8,613 bases of DNA from JAPEKQ01 sp964487295 (GTDB lineage Bacteria > Joyebacterota > Joyebacteria > Joyebacterales > Joyebacteraceae). Where the stretch lies: positions 1 to 8,613 of the forward strand of contig CAZAQL010000111.1 in the NCBI GenBank assembly GCA_964487295.1, read 5' to 3'. Both the position numbers and the translations under genes were made by a program. Of this stretch, positions 1 to 6,433 are shown piece by piece. Under the pieces are notes generated by a model. The model searched no databases, was not told the origin of the DNA, and saw only the letters and a program-made list of their open reading frames with translations. Position 1 is the stretch's first letter. Every line of letters starts with the position of its first letter.

Positions 1-1
1 G

Positions 2-34
2 AAAAAGGGCCCGGGCTTCAAAGCCCGGGCCCTT
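2..34 (-). terminator. Rho-independent terminator of the minus-strand secreted-protein gene
   Basis: A perfect 12-bp GC-rich stem (5-16 with 23-34; the two AT pairs inside could extend it) encloses a short TTCAAA loop. Read on the minus strand, the stem is followed directly by five T residues (the A run at 2-6), the classic intrinsic terminator layout. It begins about 30 bases past the TAA stop of the 65-769 gene. The plus-strand side has only an interrupted T-rich tail, so termination from the left is less certain. Confidence 0.88.
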
Positions 35-64
35 CGTTGTTCCGATGTCACTCTCGCGGCGAGA

Positions 65-769
65 TTACCGGAACAGGTTCTTCACACCGCCCCACGTCGT
101 CTCATCGACGGCGGTGATCTCCTCGAAGAAGCACACGTTGTCGTAGAAGTTGCCGGTGGGCTCGTAGTTCGTCGACGTCGTCGAGAACCCGAACTGCAGG
201 ATCTGACCGTCAAGACCGGCCACGTCGAGGCTGAGCGAGTAGCCCTGCCACGTGGTCGGCGGGTCCGTCATGTCCTGCGTGATGAAGTTGGTCATCGCGT
301 AGCCGGCGTTCGGGTCGAGCGTCTTGATGAAGGCCAGCGCCGTCGAGCTGCCGGCGATGTTGCCCTTCTTGCCGTCGTACGTGAACGTCCACACGCCCGT
401 GGCGCCCGCCGGGACGACCTGCTCCTGGAACAGGTTGGTCTCGATCAGGTTGCCGTTGGCGTGGTCGCCGTTGGCGTAGTCGCTGTAGACGACGAGCTGC
501 TGCATGCCCTGGTCGGGACCGCCCTCACCGGTCACGATGTCGCACCAGTTGCCGATGTTGTTCGGCGCGGGGAAGACACCGTAGCCGTACAGGTAGCCGC
601 CGCCCGGATCAAAGACGTTGCCGAAGATCAGCCAGCCGTCGCCGGCCATCGAGCCGTCGACCGGGGCCAGAGCCTCAAAGTCCTGCGAATACGGCGTCTG
701 GGCCAGCGCCGTGAACGACACCGCGCAGATGAGCGCCGCGGCCAGGATCGCGCTTGCATTCCTCTTCAT
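65..769 (-). CDS. Secreted jelly-roll-like hypothetical protein with a TWGGVKNLFR C-terminal tail
   Basis: This 234-residue protein has a classic Sec signal peptide: basic MKRN start, hydrophobic core to about residue 20, and an ALA/Q cleavage site after residue 23. The mature part is rich in Gly, Asp, Asn, Tyr and Trp and has the beta-sandwich style of extracellular glycan-binding or galactose-binding-like domains (about 27-220). It opens with YSQDFEAL and closes with FYDNVCFF, a typical last-strand pattern (compare VDNVYF in the neighbouring lipoprotein). No catalytic motif is visible. The last ten residues, TWGGVKNLFR, follow the domain as a separate tail and may be a sorting or anchoring tag; that is inference. 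The start is supported by AGGAGGT seven bases upstream. It is transcribed away from the beta-glucan genes, so a shared glycan role is plausible but unproven. I do not recognise a named family. Confidence 0.85.
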   Translation of the reverse strand: MKRNASAILAAALICAVSFTALAQTPYSQDFEALAPVDGSMAGDGWLIFGNVFDPGGGYLYGYGVFPAPNNIGNWCDIVTGEGGPDQGMQQLVVYSDYANGDHANGNLIETNLFQEQVVPAGATGVWTFTYDGKKGNIAGSSTALAFIKTLDPNAGYAMTNFITQDMTDPPTTWQGYSLSLDVAGLDGQILQFGFSTTSTNYEPTGNFYDNVCFFEEITAVDETTWGGVKNLFR

Positions 770-776
770 CCTGAAG

Positions 777-783
777 ACCTCCT
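777..783 (-). promoter_or_regulatory. Shine-Dalgarno site for the secreted protein
   Basis: The minus strand reads AGGAGGT seven bases before the ATG at 769-767. This near-perfect anti-16S match fixes the start codon. Confidence 0.85.
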
Positions 784-893
784 GTCCTGGATGAGAACCA
801 CCACTCCACTGACGTCACTCTCTCTCCTGGACCCGGCCCCCAAAGCTCCCGTGGAGGAGACCTCAAGGGCACGAGCCCCACTCGCATGGTCAC

Positions 894-923
894 AGTATAG
901 ACTATGTTCGGTTACCGAATCAA
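894..923 (-). promoter_or_regulatory. Sigma-70-type promoter for the secreted protein
   Basis: On the minus strand TTGATT (918-923, four of six matches to TTGACA) and TATACT (894-899, five of six matches to TATAAT) are separated by 18 bases. They sit in the only AT-rich island of the region. Transcription would start near 887 and give a leader of roughly 115-120 bases. Confidence 0.6.
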
Positions 924-929
924 GTACTT
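897..929. promoter_or_regulatory. Three adjacent palindromes overlapping the minus-strand promoter
   Basis: Three inverted repeats lie almost end to end: ATAGACTAT (897-905), TTCGGTTACCGAA (907-919, six-base arms around one base) and AAGTACTT (922-929, perfect). The middle one fills the spacer between -10 and -35, and the outer two overlap those boxes. This position suits a repressor operator. The best-placed candidate regulator in the window is the ROK protein at 2620-3882, but binding is inference and the arms are short. Confidence 0.4.
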
Positions 930-1040
930 TCTTGCATTTCTTTTGATGTCTGGCAAGGGAGCTGTCCGGGGTCGGCGGGGGGGAGTCAGCGGGCGCGCAC
1001 GGCCGAGCCGGTTTCGCAGCCTGATCGGACCACTCATCAC

Positions 1041-1069
1041 TTGACACAGACCGCCCTATGGTTCATTCT
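1041..1069 (+). promoter_or_regulatory. Candidate promoter of the beta-glucan operon
   Basis: A perfect TTGACA -35 box (1041-1046) is followed 17 bases later by CATTCT (1064-1069), which matches the -10 consensus at only three of six positions, including A2 and T6. Initiation near 1076 would give a leader of about 105 bases before the GTG at 1181. The weak -10 suggests dependence on an activator or a different sigma preference. Confidence 0.5.
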
Positions 1070-1112
1070 TTGTTAGGGGCCCGCACAAAGTCGCGGTCAC
1101 AGCGAACAAAGT

Positions 1113-1137
1113 GCCCGGCGGGAGAGAGCCGCCGGGC
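1113..1137 (+). promoter_or_regulatory. Strong leader hairpin with a GAGAGAG loop
   Basis: GCCCGGCGG (1113-1121) pairs perfectly with CCGCCGGGC (1129-1137), a 9-bp all-G/C stem around the seven-base loop GAGAGAG. No T run follows, so it is not an ordinary intrinsic terminator. It lies in the predicted leader, and its loop is complementary to CTCTC at 1153-1157 in the next hairpin. Confidence 0.6.
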
Positions 1138-1151
1138 GGATGAGACCCGGG

Positions 1152-1172
1152 CCTCTCTTCACACGAAGGAGG
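1152..1172 (+). promoter_or_regulatory. Hairpin sequestering the Shine-Dalgarno of the lipoprotein
   Basis: CCTC (1152-1155) and CTTC (1157-1160), with T1156 bulged, pair with GAAG (1165-1168) and GAGG (1169-1172) around an ACAC loop: eight base pairs. The 3' arm contains the whole AAGGAGG ribosome site (1166-1172), eight bases before the GTG start. Folding would therefore hide the site. The same 5' arm can pair with the loop of the 1113-1137 hairpin, which would release it. The pairing is seen in the sequence; regulation is inferred. Confidence 0.45.
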
Positions 1173-1180
1173 GAGACAAC

Positions 1181-2569
1181 GTGAACGCGAAGCGCATCAC
1201 CCGAGCTACGGTGCTGGTCCTTCTGGGCGCCCTCGTCGTCGCCGGCTGCGGCAGGGACAACCTCACGACCCCGGCCGTCGCGCCGGACGACCCGGTGGTC
1301 TTCGACGAGACCTTCGGAAGCGCCGTCGACTACCAGGCCTTCATGGGCTCGAAGACCGACGCCGTGCAGATGGACAACACGACCTCGTACGACGGCTCGA
1401 CGTCGCTCGTCGTGACCGTCCCCGGTCCCGGGAACACGGACGGGACGTTCGCCGGCGGCGCCTTCACCACGGTGAACAGGCGCAACCTCTCCGGCTACAA
1501 CGCGCTGACCTTCTACGCGAAGTCCAGCATGAACTCCACGCTCGACATCGTCGGCATCGCCAACGACAACACCGGCACCTCGCTCTACCAGTCGAGCATC
1601 AGCTCCGTCCCGCTCACGACCGACTGGGAGCGCGTCGTCATCCCCATCCCGAACCCCGCGAAGCTCACGAGCGAGGGCGGCCTCTTCTGGTTCGCCGAGG
1701 GCTACGAGAACAACCAGGGCTTCGAGATGTGGTTCGACGAGGTCATCTACGAGACGGTGACCGACATCTCGAACCCGCGGCCGGTGATGGACACGAAGAC
1801 CGTCTCGGTGCTCGAGGGCGGGCAGGCGGAGATCACCGGTACGCAGGTGACGTTCGCCGTCGGACGCGAGGACGTCGTCGTCGACTGCTTCCCGGCGTGC
1901 TTCGATTACGTCTCCTCGAACCAGAGCGTCGCCATCGTCGAGGCCGGCACCATCGTGGCGGTCGGGGGCGGCACGGCGAACATCACGGCGGTTCTCGACA
2001 CCGTGGACGTGGAGGGCGAAGTGACGGTCGAGGTGATCGACTCGCCGGACGGGCCGGCGCCCACGCCCACGCACGATGAGAACGACGTCATCTCGCTCTT
2101 CTCAGGCCCCTATGACGATGTGCCGGTCACCACGTGGCGCACGGAGTGGAGCTCGCCGACGGTCGGCCTCGCGGACTTCCAGGTCGCCGGAGACGAGACG
2201 AAGCTCTACACGAACTCGCCCTTCGGGTTCTGGTACGCGGGCATCGAGCTGACGAACGTCATCGACGTCGAGACGCCCGGCATGACCCACTTCCACATCG
2301 ACCTGTGGGCGCCGACGGGAGGTTCCTTCAAGGTCAAGCTCGTCGACTTCGGCGAGGACGGCCTGTTCGGCGGCGCGCCCGACAGCGAGTACGAGCTCAC
2401 GTTCAACGCCGGGACGACGCCGCCCTTCGTCTCGGGCCAGTGGTCACAGCTCGACATTCCGCTCTCCGACTTCGTGGGGCTCGTCTCGAGGGAGCACATC
2501 GCGCAGATCGTCATCTCGTCGTCGGATGTCATGTCGGTCATTGTGGACAACGTCTACTTCCACAAGTAG
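1181..2569 (+). CDS. Glycan-binding-type surface lipoprotein: jelly-roll, Ig-like, jelly-roll
   Basis: This is a 462-residue lipoprotein. I chose the GTG at 1181 because AAGGAGG lies eight bases upstream and the protein then opens with a proper lipoprotein signal: NAKR, hydrophobic core, lipobox VVAGC with Cys23. A frame extension to ATG 1058 has no ribosome site and would put 41 polar residues before the signal. After a Thr/Pro linker, residues about 40-193 form a beta-rich carbohydrate-binding-like domain ending FDEVIYE. Residues about 198-286 look like a bacterial Ig-like (BIG2-type) domain with VSSNQSVAIVEAG and the pair Cys236/Cys240. Residues about 296-461 form a second jelly-roll ending VDNVYF, of the kind I associate with laminarinase-linked proteins. 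No catalytic residues are evident. It likely displays or captures beta-glucan at the envelope, ahead of the GH16 enzyme in the same operon. Confidence 0.82.
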   Translation: MNAKRITRATVLVLLGALVVAGCGRDNLTTPAVAPDDPVVFDETFGSAVDYQAFMGSKTDAVQMDNTTSYDGSTSLVVTVPGPGNTDGTFAGGAFTTVNRRNLSGYNALTFYAKSSMNSTLDIVGIANDNTGTSLYQSSISSVPLTTDWERVVIPIPNPAKLTSEGGLFWFAEGYENNQGFEMWFDEVIYETVTDISNPRPVMDTKTVSVLEGGQAEITGTQVTFAVGREDVVVDCFPACFDYVSSNQSVAIVEAGTIVAVGGGTANITAVLDTVDVEGEVTVEVIDSPDGPAPTPTHDENDVISLFSGPYDDVPVTTWRTEWSSPTVGLADFQVAGDETKLYTNSPFGFWYAGIELTNVIDVETPGMTHFHIDLWAPTGGSFKVKLVDFGEDGLFGGAPDSEYELTFNAGTTPPFVSGQWSQLDIPLSDFVGLVSREHIAQIVISSSDVMSVIVDNVYFHK

Positions 2570-2619
2570 GCTCTTCGGACCGCGCGGCCACGTCTACCTC
2601 ATGCCAGGGAGAGCATCCG

Positions 2620-3882
2620 ATGGAGTCCGTACGAAAAGGCGAGAGACGACGGGACCCGGACGGGCCGAGGCCGCTGGCCGACGCCGTGCTCCGGCTCATC
2701 TGGCGCGAGCGGCGCATCTCGCGGGCGGCCATCGCCAAGAAGGCGAACCTGTCGCGCTCGACCGTCTCCGAGGTCGTGAGCGAGATCCTCCCGACGGGAC
2801 TCGTCGAGGAGGGCGGGCTCGGGAAGTCGCGCGGCGGACGCCGCCCGGTGCTCCTTGAGTTCCAGGACGACGCCTGCGTCATCCTCGGCGTCGAGATGGG
2901 GGCGGCCCACGTGGCCGTCGCGCTCACCGACCTGCGCGGAAACGTCCTCGCGTGGGAGGAGCGCGAGCACCCCGTCCGCACCGACCCCGACGGCACGCGC
3001 GCGCTCATCGCCGAGCTCTCGGACGAGTGTCTGGGGAACGGGGCCCGCGAAGGTCGTCCGCTCGTCGGCATCGGCATCGCCATCCCGAGTCCGTTCGACC
3101 CGGCGCATCCGGACAAGCTCTCGGCCATCGTCCTTCCTGCGTGGCAGGGCCGTCTCGGGCTCGATCATCTCGCCGAGCGCTACAACGTTCCCATCATGAT
3201 CGACAACGACGCCAATCTGGGCGCGCTCGCCGAGCACTGGTGGGGCGCGGGCCGGGGCGTCAACGACTTCGCGTACATCAAGGTCGCGACGGGCATCGGC
3301 TCCGGTCACATCATCGGCGGCGACATCTACCGCGGCGCGACCGGCGTGGCCGGCGAGATCGGCCACATGGCCATCGACCCCAAGGGCAAGCCGTGCATCT
3401 GCGGGCTCCGGGGTTGTCTGGTCACCTACATCGGCACCCCCGCGCTCCTCGAGCGCGCGCACGAGCTCATCCGCGAGAACCCGGACAGCATCCTCGCCGG
3501 ACGCGACTTCGACATCCGTGAGTTCGAGGAAGCCGCGCTCGTCGGCGACGCGGTGGCCGTGCAGGTGTCACAGGAGGCGGCGGGCTACCTCGGCATCGTC
3601 GTCGCCGGTCTTCTCAATCTTCTGAACCCGTCCATGGTCGTGGTCGGCGGCGACCTCGCGGGCCTGGGCGAGCTGCTGCTCGTCCCGCTCCGCGAGACGG
3701 CGCGGAGCCGCACGCTCGTGAGCTCCGTCAAGGCCGCGGAGATCCGGTCGGGAGAGCTGGGGCAGAGGGCGGTCGCCATCGGCGCGGCGACGCTGGTGCT
3801 GAAGGCCGCGCTCCTGGACTCGCGGCTCTTCCCGACGGTCGAGAGCCACGCGGGCGCACAGGCAGGGAGGAAGCGGGGATGA
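2620..3882 (+). CDS. ROK-family transcriptional regulator (winged HTH plus degenerate sugar-kinase fold)
   Basis: A 420-residue protein of normal length for NagC/Mlc/XylR-type ROK regulators. The ATG at 2620 follows AGGGAGA by seven bases; the frame is open further upstream, but that stretch overlaps the lipoprotein gene. Residues about 20-62 are a winged helix-turn-helix (ISRAAIAKKANLSRSTVSEV). The kinase-like fold follows. The phosphate motif DxGxT is degraded to VEMGAAH (91-97), which argues against kinase activity. The sugar-site residues Asn196, Asp197, Glu246 and His249 are kept, and His249 with Cys259, Cys261 and Cys266 forms the ROK zinc site. The glutamate expected two residues after the last zinc Cys is Val268. 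The protein probably binds a sugar and releases DNA; an effector from beta-glucan breakdown is inferred from the neighbours. Its stop overlaps the GH16 start (ATGA). The gap to the lipoprotein gene is 50 bases without a terminator. Confidence 0.92.
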   Translation: MESVRKGERRRDPDGPRPLADAVLRLIWRERRISRAAIAKKANLSRSTVSEVVSEILPTGLVEEGGLGKSRGGRRPVLLEFQDDACVILGVEMGAAHVAVALTDLRGNVLAWEEREHPVRTDPDGTRALIAELSDECLGNGAREGRPLVGIGIAIPSPFDPAHPDKLSAIVLPAWQGRLGLDHLAERYNVPIMIDNDANLGALAEHWWGAGRGVNDFAYIKVATGIGSGHIIGGDIYRGATGVAGEIGHMAIDPKGKPCICGLRGCLVTYIGTPALLERAHELIRENPDSILAGRDFDIREFEEAALVGDAVAVQVSQEAAGYLGIVVAGLLNLLNPSMVVVGGDLAGLGELLLVPLRETARSRTLVSSVKAAEIRSGELGQRAVAIGAATLVLKAALLDSRLFPTVESHAGAQAGRKRG

Positions 3883-4703
3883 TGAAGAGGACGCTTGTCG
3901 CGGTGCTCGCTCTTGTGCTCGCAGTCGTCGTGGCGGCCGTCGGCCCGGGCTGCACGTCCGTGACCACGGCCGAGCCGGTCGTCATCGTCTGGTCCGACGA
4001 GTTCGACGGGCCCGCGGGACAGAGTCCCGACTCGACCAGATGGACGTTCGACATCGGGACCGACTGGGGCAACGACCAGCTCGAGTACGACACCGCGCGC
4101 ACTGAGAACGTCTCGCTCGACGGGAACGGGAACCTCGCCATCACCGCGCGCGAGGAGAGCTATCAGGGACAGGACTACACCTCCGGCCGCATCAAGACGC
4201 AGGGGCTCTTCGCGCGCGCCCGCGGCCGGTTCGAGGCGCGCATCAAGCTCCCCATCGGGCAGGGCATCTGGCCCGCGTTCTGGCTTCTGGGCTCCGACAT
4301 CGACCCCGTCGGCTGGCCGCAGTGCGGCGAGATCGACATCATGGAGTACCGCGGGCAGCTCCCGAGCGTCGTTTCCGGCGCGCTTCACGGACCGGGCTAC
4401 TCGGGAGGCAACTCCGTCGGCGGCGCGTTCACCCTCGACCAGGGGACGTTCAACGACGACTTCCACGTCTTCGCCGTCGACTGGTCGACGAACTCGATCA
4501 CGTGGTCGGTCGACGACCAGGAGTACATGACCATCAGGCCCGAGGACCTTCCGACCGGGACGGAGTGGGTCTTCAACGACGAGTTCTTCATCATCCTGAA
4601 CGTGGCGGTCGGCGGGAACTACGTCGGTCCGCCGAACGCGTCCACGACCTTTCCCCAGACGATGCTCATCGACTACGTGAGAGTCTACGGGACGGCGAAA
4701 TGA
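3879..4703 (+). CDS. GH16 endo-beta-1,3-glucanase (laminarinase-like), exported
   Basis: A 274-residue glycoside hydrolase family 16 enzyme. The catalytic signature EIDIME is intact: Glu151 (nucleophile), Asp153 and Glu156 (acid/base) in GEIDIMEYRG. Other family landmarks are WSDEFDG (38-44), W63-G64 to QLEY (67-70), the IKTQGLFARARGRFEARIKLP stretch near 105-125 (split here only as description), WPAFWLLG (131-138) and ALHGPGY. This pattern fits the beta-1,3(4)-glucanase group rather than agarases or carrageenases. The domain fills almost the whole mature protein, and there is no attached binding module. The N-terminus is a signal peptide ending in GPGC (Cys25); this is a poor lipobox because position -3 is Gly instead of Leu, so it may be a lipoprotein or simply secreted. 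The ATG overlaps the ROK stop, with GGGAGG upstream; a second ATG at 3882 is possible. The stop overlaps the next start. Confidence 0.93.
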   Translation: MMKRTLVAVLALVLAVVVAAVGPGCTSVTTAEPVVIVWSDEFDGPAGQSPDSTRWTFDIGTDWGNDQLEYDTARTENVSLDGNGNLAITAREESYQGQDYTSGRIKTQGLFARARGRFEARIKLPIGQGIWPAFWLLGSDIDPVGWPQCGEIDIMEYRGQLPSVVSGALHGPGYSGGNSVGGAFTLDQGTFNDDFHVFAVDWSTNSITWSVDDQEYMTIRPEDLPTGTEWVFNDEFFIILNVAVGGNYVGPPNASTTFPQTMLIDYVRVYGTAK

Positions 4704-6433
4704 CCGGGCGAAGCAGCTCCACAGGGTCCCATCGGATCCTGCTCGCAATGGTCCTGCTCGGGGCGGTCCTGCTCATCCTCGGGCTGCTCTCGGGGTGCAC
4801 GACCGAGCGGCAGACGGCGCCGCCCGGCGTGCTCGTCGTCTCCGTCGAGCAGCACTCCTCGTGGATCAGGAACTTCAACCCGCTGACGACGGCCGGCGCC
4901 GCGAGATGGCCGACCGTCGCCGGCGTCTACGAGCCGCTCTACGTGTTCAACAGCGTGAAGTCGGAGCACGTGCCGTGGCTCGCCGTGGACTACGAGTGGC
5001 GCGAGAACAACCTCGTGCTCCGCATCACGACGCGCGAGGGCGTTCTGTGGTCGGACGGCGAACCGTTCTCCGCGCGCGACGTCTACTTCACGTTCGACCT
5101 CCTGCGCGAGTTCCCCGCGCTGGACAACATCGGCGCGTGGACGTTCCTCGAGGACATCCGGCTCATCGACGACCGGACGGTCGACTTCCGGTTCAAGCGG
5201 CTCTTCGTGCCCGGGTTCGGGAGGCTCGTCACGCAGGTCATCGTGCCGGAACACATCTGGAAGGACGTTGAGGACCCGGTCGCGTTCTCGAACGAGGACC
5301 CGGTCGCGACGGGGCCGTTCACCGAGGTGCGCGTCTTCAGGAACCAGGTCTACGAGCTCGGGCGGAACCCTCACTACTGGCAGGAAGGGAAGCCCGCTGT
5401 CGAGGCCCTCCGTTTCCCCGCGCTCCCGTCGAACGACCGCGCCAACCTCGCGCTGGTCTTCGACGAGGTCGACTGGGCGGGGAACTTCGTTCCGGCGATC
5501 GATCGCGTGTTCGTCTCGCGTTCCCCCGAGACGCACGACTACTGGTTCCCTCTGACGGGGAGCACCATCTTCCTGTACGTCAACACGGCGAAGCCGCCCT
5601 TCGACGACGTCGTCGTCCGGAAGGCGTTCAGCATGGCCGTCGACAGGCAGCTCCTTGTCGAGGTCGCCCTCTACAACTACTCCCGCCCGGCCGACGCGAC
5701 GGCCCTCTCCGACGCCTTCATCTCATGGAAGGACCCGGAGGCGCTCGCGGCGGGGGACTGGGTCGAATACGATGTCGAACGGGCCAACGCTCTCCTCGAC
5801 GCGGCGGGATATGCGCGCGGCGAGGACGGGTTCCGGAGGGACCCGAGCGGGGCCCCGCTCACGTTCGCCGTCATGACCGTCTCGGGCTGGTCCGACTGGG
5901 TCCGCGCGGCGCAGATCATCTCTCGCGGTTTCGAGAAGATCGGGGTCGACGCGTCGGTCCGGACGTACGATTTCGGCGCGTGGTTCCAGCGCGTCCAGGA
6001 GGGCGAGTTCGACATGAGCCTCGGCTGGTCCTACGAGGGGCCGACGCCCTACACGTTCTACCGCTGGCTCATGTCGCCCGAGACCGTGGAGCCATTGGGC
6101 GAGATCGCGGCGGGCAACTGGCACCGCTTCGGCAGCGCCGCCGCCGACAGCGTGCTCACGGCGTTCGAGGGCGAGCCGGACCCACAGGCGCAGCGCGCGC
6201 TGGCGGCGAAGCTCCAGCGCATCTTCGTGGCGGAGGCCCCGGCCATTCCTCTCTACCCGAACCCGTCGTGGGCCGAGTTCAACACCGGACGCTTCGAGGG
6301 GTTCCCGACCGAGGATAACCCCTACGCGGACCCGTCGCCGAACAAGACCGGCGCGGGCGAGACGCTGATCGTGCTCACGACCCTGAGGCCGAAGGACATG
6401 CCGGAGCAGGGGGCGGGGGGAGGCGGAGAGTGA
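4700..6433 (+). CDS. ABC transporter solute-binding lipoprotein, family 5 (DppA/OppA type)
   Basis: A 577-residue extracytoplasmic binding protein for an ABC importer. The ATG overlaps the GH16 stop (ATGA), which indicates translational coupling; an open extension upstream lies inside the GH16 gene. The lipoprotein signal ends in LLSGC with Cys33. The SBP_bac_5 fold follows, with landmarks YEPLYVFN (78-85), WSDGEPFSARDVYFTFDLL (117-135), VATGPF and the VRKAFSMAVDR helix common to the family. Length is slightly above the usual DppA/OppA. The tail after NKTGAGE ends in a Gly-rich stretch. The family takes up peptides, but many members, including beta-glucoside binders of Thermotoga, bind oligosaccharides. 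Placement directly behind a laminarinase makes beta-1,3-gluco-oligosaccharides the likely ligand; this is inference from context. Confidence 0.93.
   Translation: MTGRSSSTGSHRILLAMVLLGAVLLILGLLSGCTTERQTAPPGVLVVSVEQHSSWIRNFNPLTTAGAARWPTVAGVYEPLYVFNSVKSEHVPWLAVDYEWRENNLVLRITTREGVLWSDGEPFSARDVYFTFDLLREFPALDNIGAWTFLEDIRLIDDRTVDFRFKRLFVPGFGRLVTQVIVPEHIWKDVEDPVAFSNEDPVATGPFTEVRVFRNQVYELGRNPHYWQEGKPAVEALRFPALPSNDRANLALVFDEVDWAGNFVPAIDRVFVSRSPETHDYWFPLTGSTIFLYVNTAKPPFDDVVVRKAFSMAVDRQLLVEVALYNYSRPADATALSDAFISWKDPEALAAGDWVEYDVERANALLDAAGYARGEDGFRRDPSGAPLTFAVMTVSGWSDWVRAAQIISRGFEKIGVDASVRTYDFGAWFQRVQEGEFDMSLGWSYEGPTPYTFYRWLMSPETVEPLGEIAAGNWHRFGSAAADSVLTAFEGEPDPQAQRALAAKLQRIFVAEAPAIPLYPNPSWAEFNTGRFEGFPTEDNPYADPSPNKTGAGETLIVLTTLRPKDMPEQGAGGGGE

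Larger units (their letters stand above)
770..1180. promoter_or_regulatory. Divergent intergenic regulatory region
   Basis: These 411 bases lie between the divergent starts of the secreted protein and the lipoprotein. I see no convincing gene inside: frames crossing it lack ribosome sites and family motifs. It holds a low-GC island (22 of 60 bases G/C at 891-950, against about two thirds around it) with a left-facing promoter and small palindromes, a G-rich stretch near 977-983, a right-facing TTGACA box at 1041, and a structured leader at 1113-1172. The left-facing transcript would have a leader of roughly 115-120 bases and the right-facing one roughly 100 bases. Confidence 0.7.

Noticed and set aside
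461..946. Plus-strand open frame covering the 5' end of the secreted protein and its promoter
   Set aside because: It lies antisense to a gene with a clear signal peptide and ribosome site and shows no recognisable domain.
1058..1180. Upstream extension of the lipoprotein from ATG 1058
   Set aside because: It overlaps the promoter and leader hairpins, has no ribosome site, and would place 41 polar residues before a proper lipoprotein signal. The GTG at 1181 with AAGGAGG is much better.
2134..2619. Long open extension upstream of the ROK protein
   Set aside because: It runs out of frame inside the lipoprotein gene, is composed of Arg/Ala/Gly-rich shadow sequence, and the ATG at 2620 has its own ribosome site just before the HTH domain.
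4322..4699. Open extension upstream of the ABC binding protein
   Set aside because: It is a shadow of the GH16 gene in another frame. The lipoprotein signal starts only after ATG 4700.
3585..4748. Long minus-strand open frame across the ROK and GH16 genes
   Set aside because: It is antisense to two well-supported genes, low in complexity (Arg, Asp, Val, Gly), with no family motif. This is typical of long antisense frames in GC-rich DNA; the same holds for 1097-2074, 4685-5536, 5723-6454 and 6451-7206.
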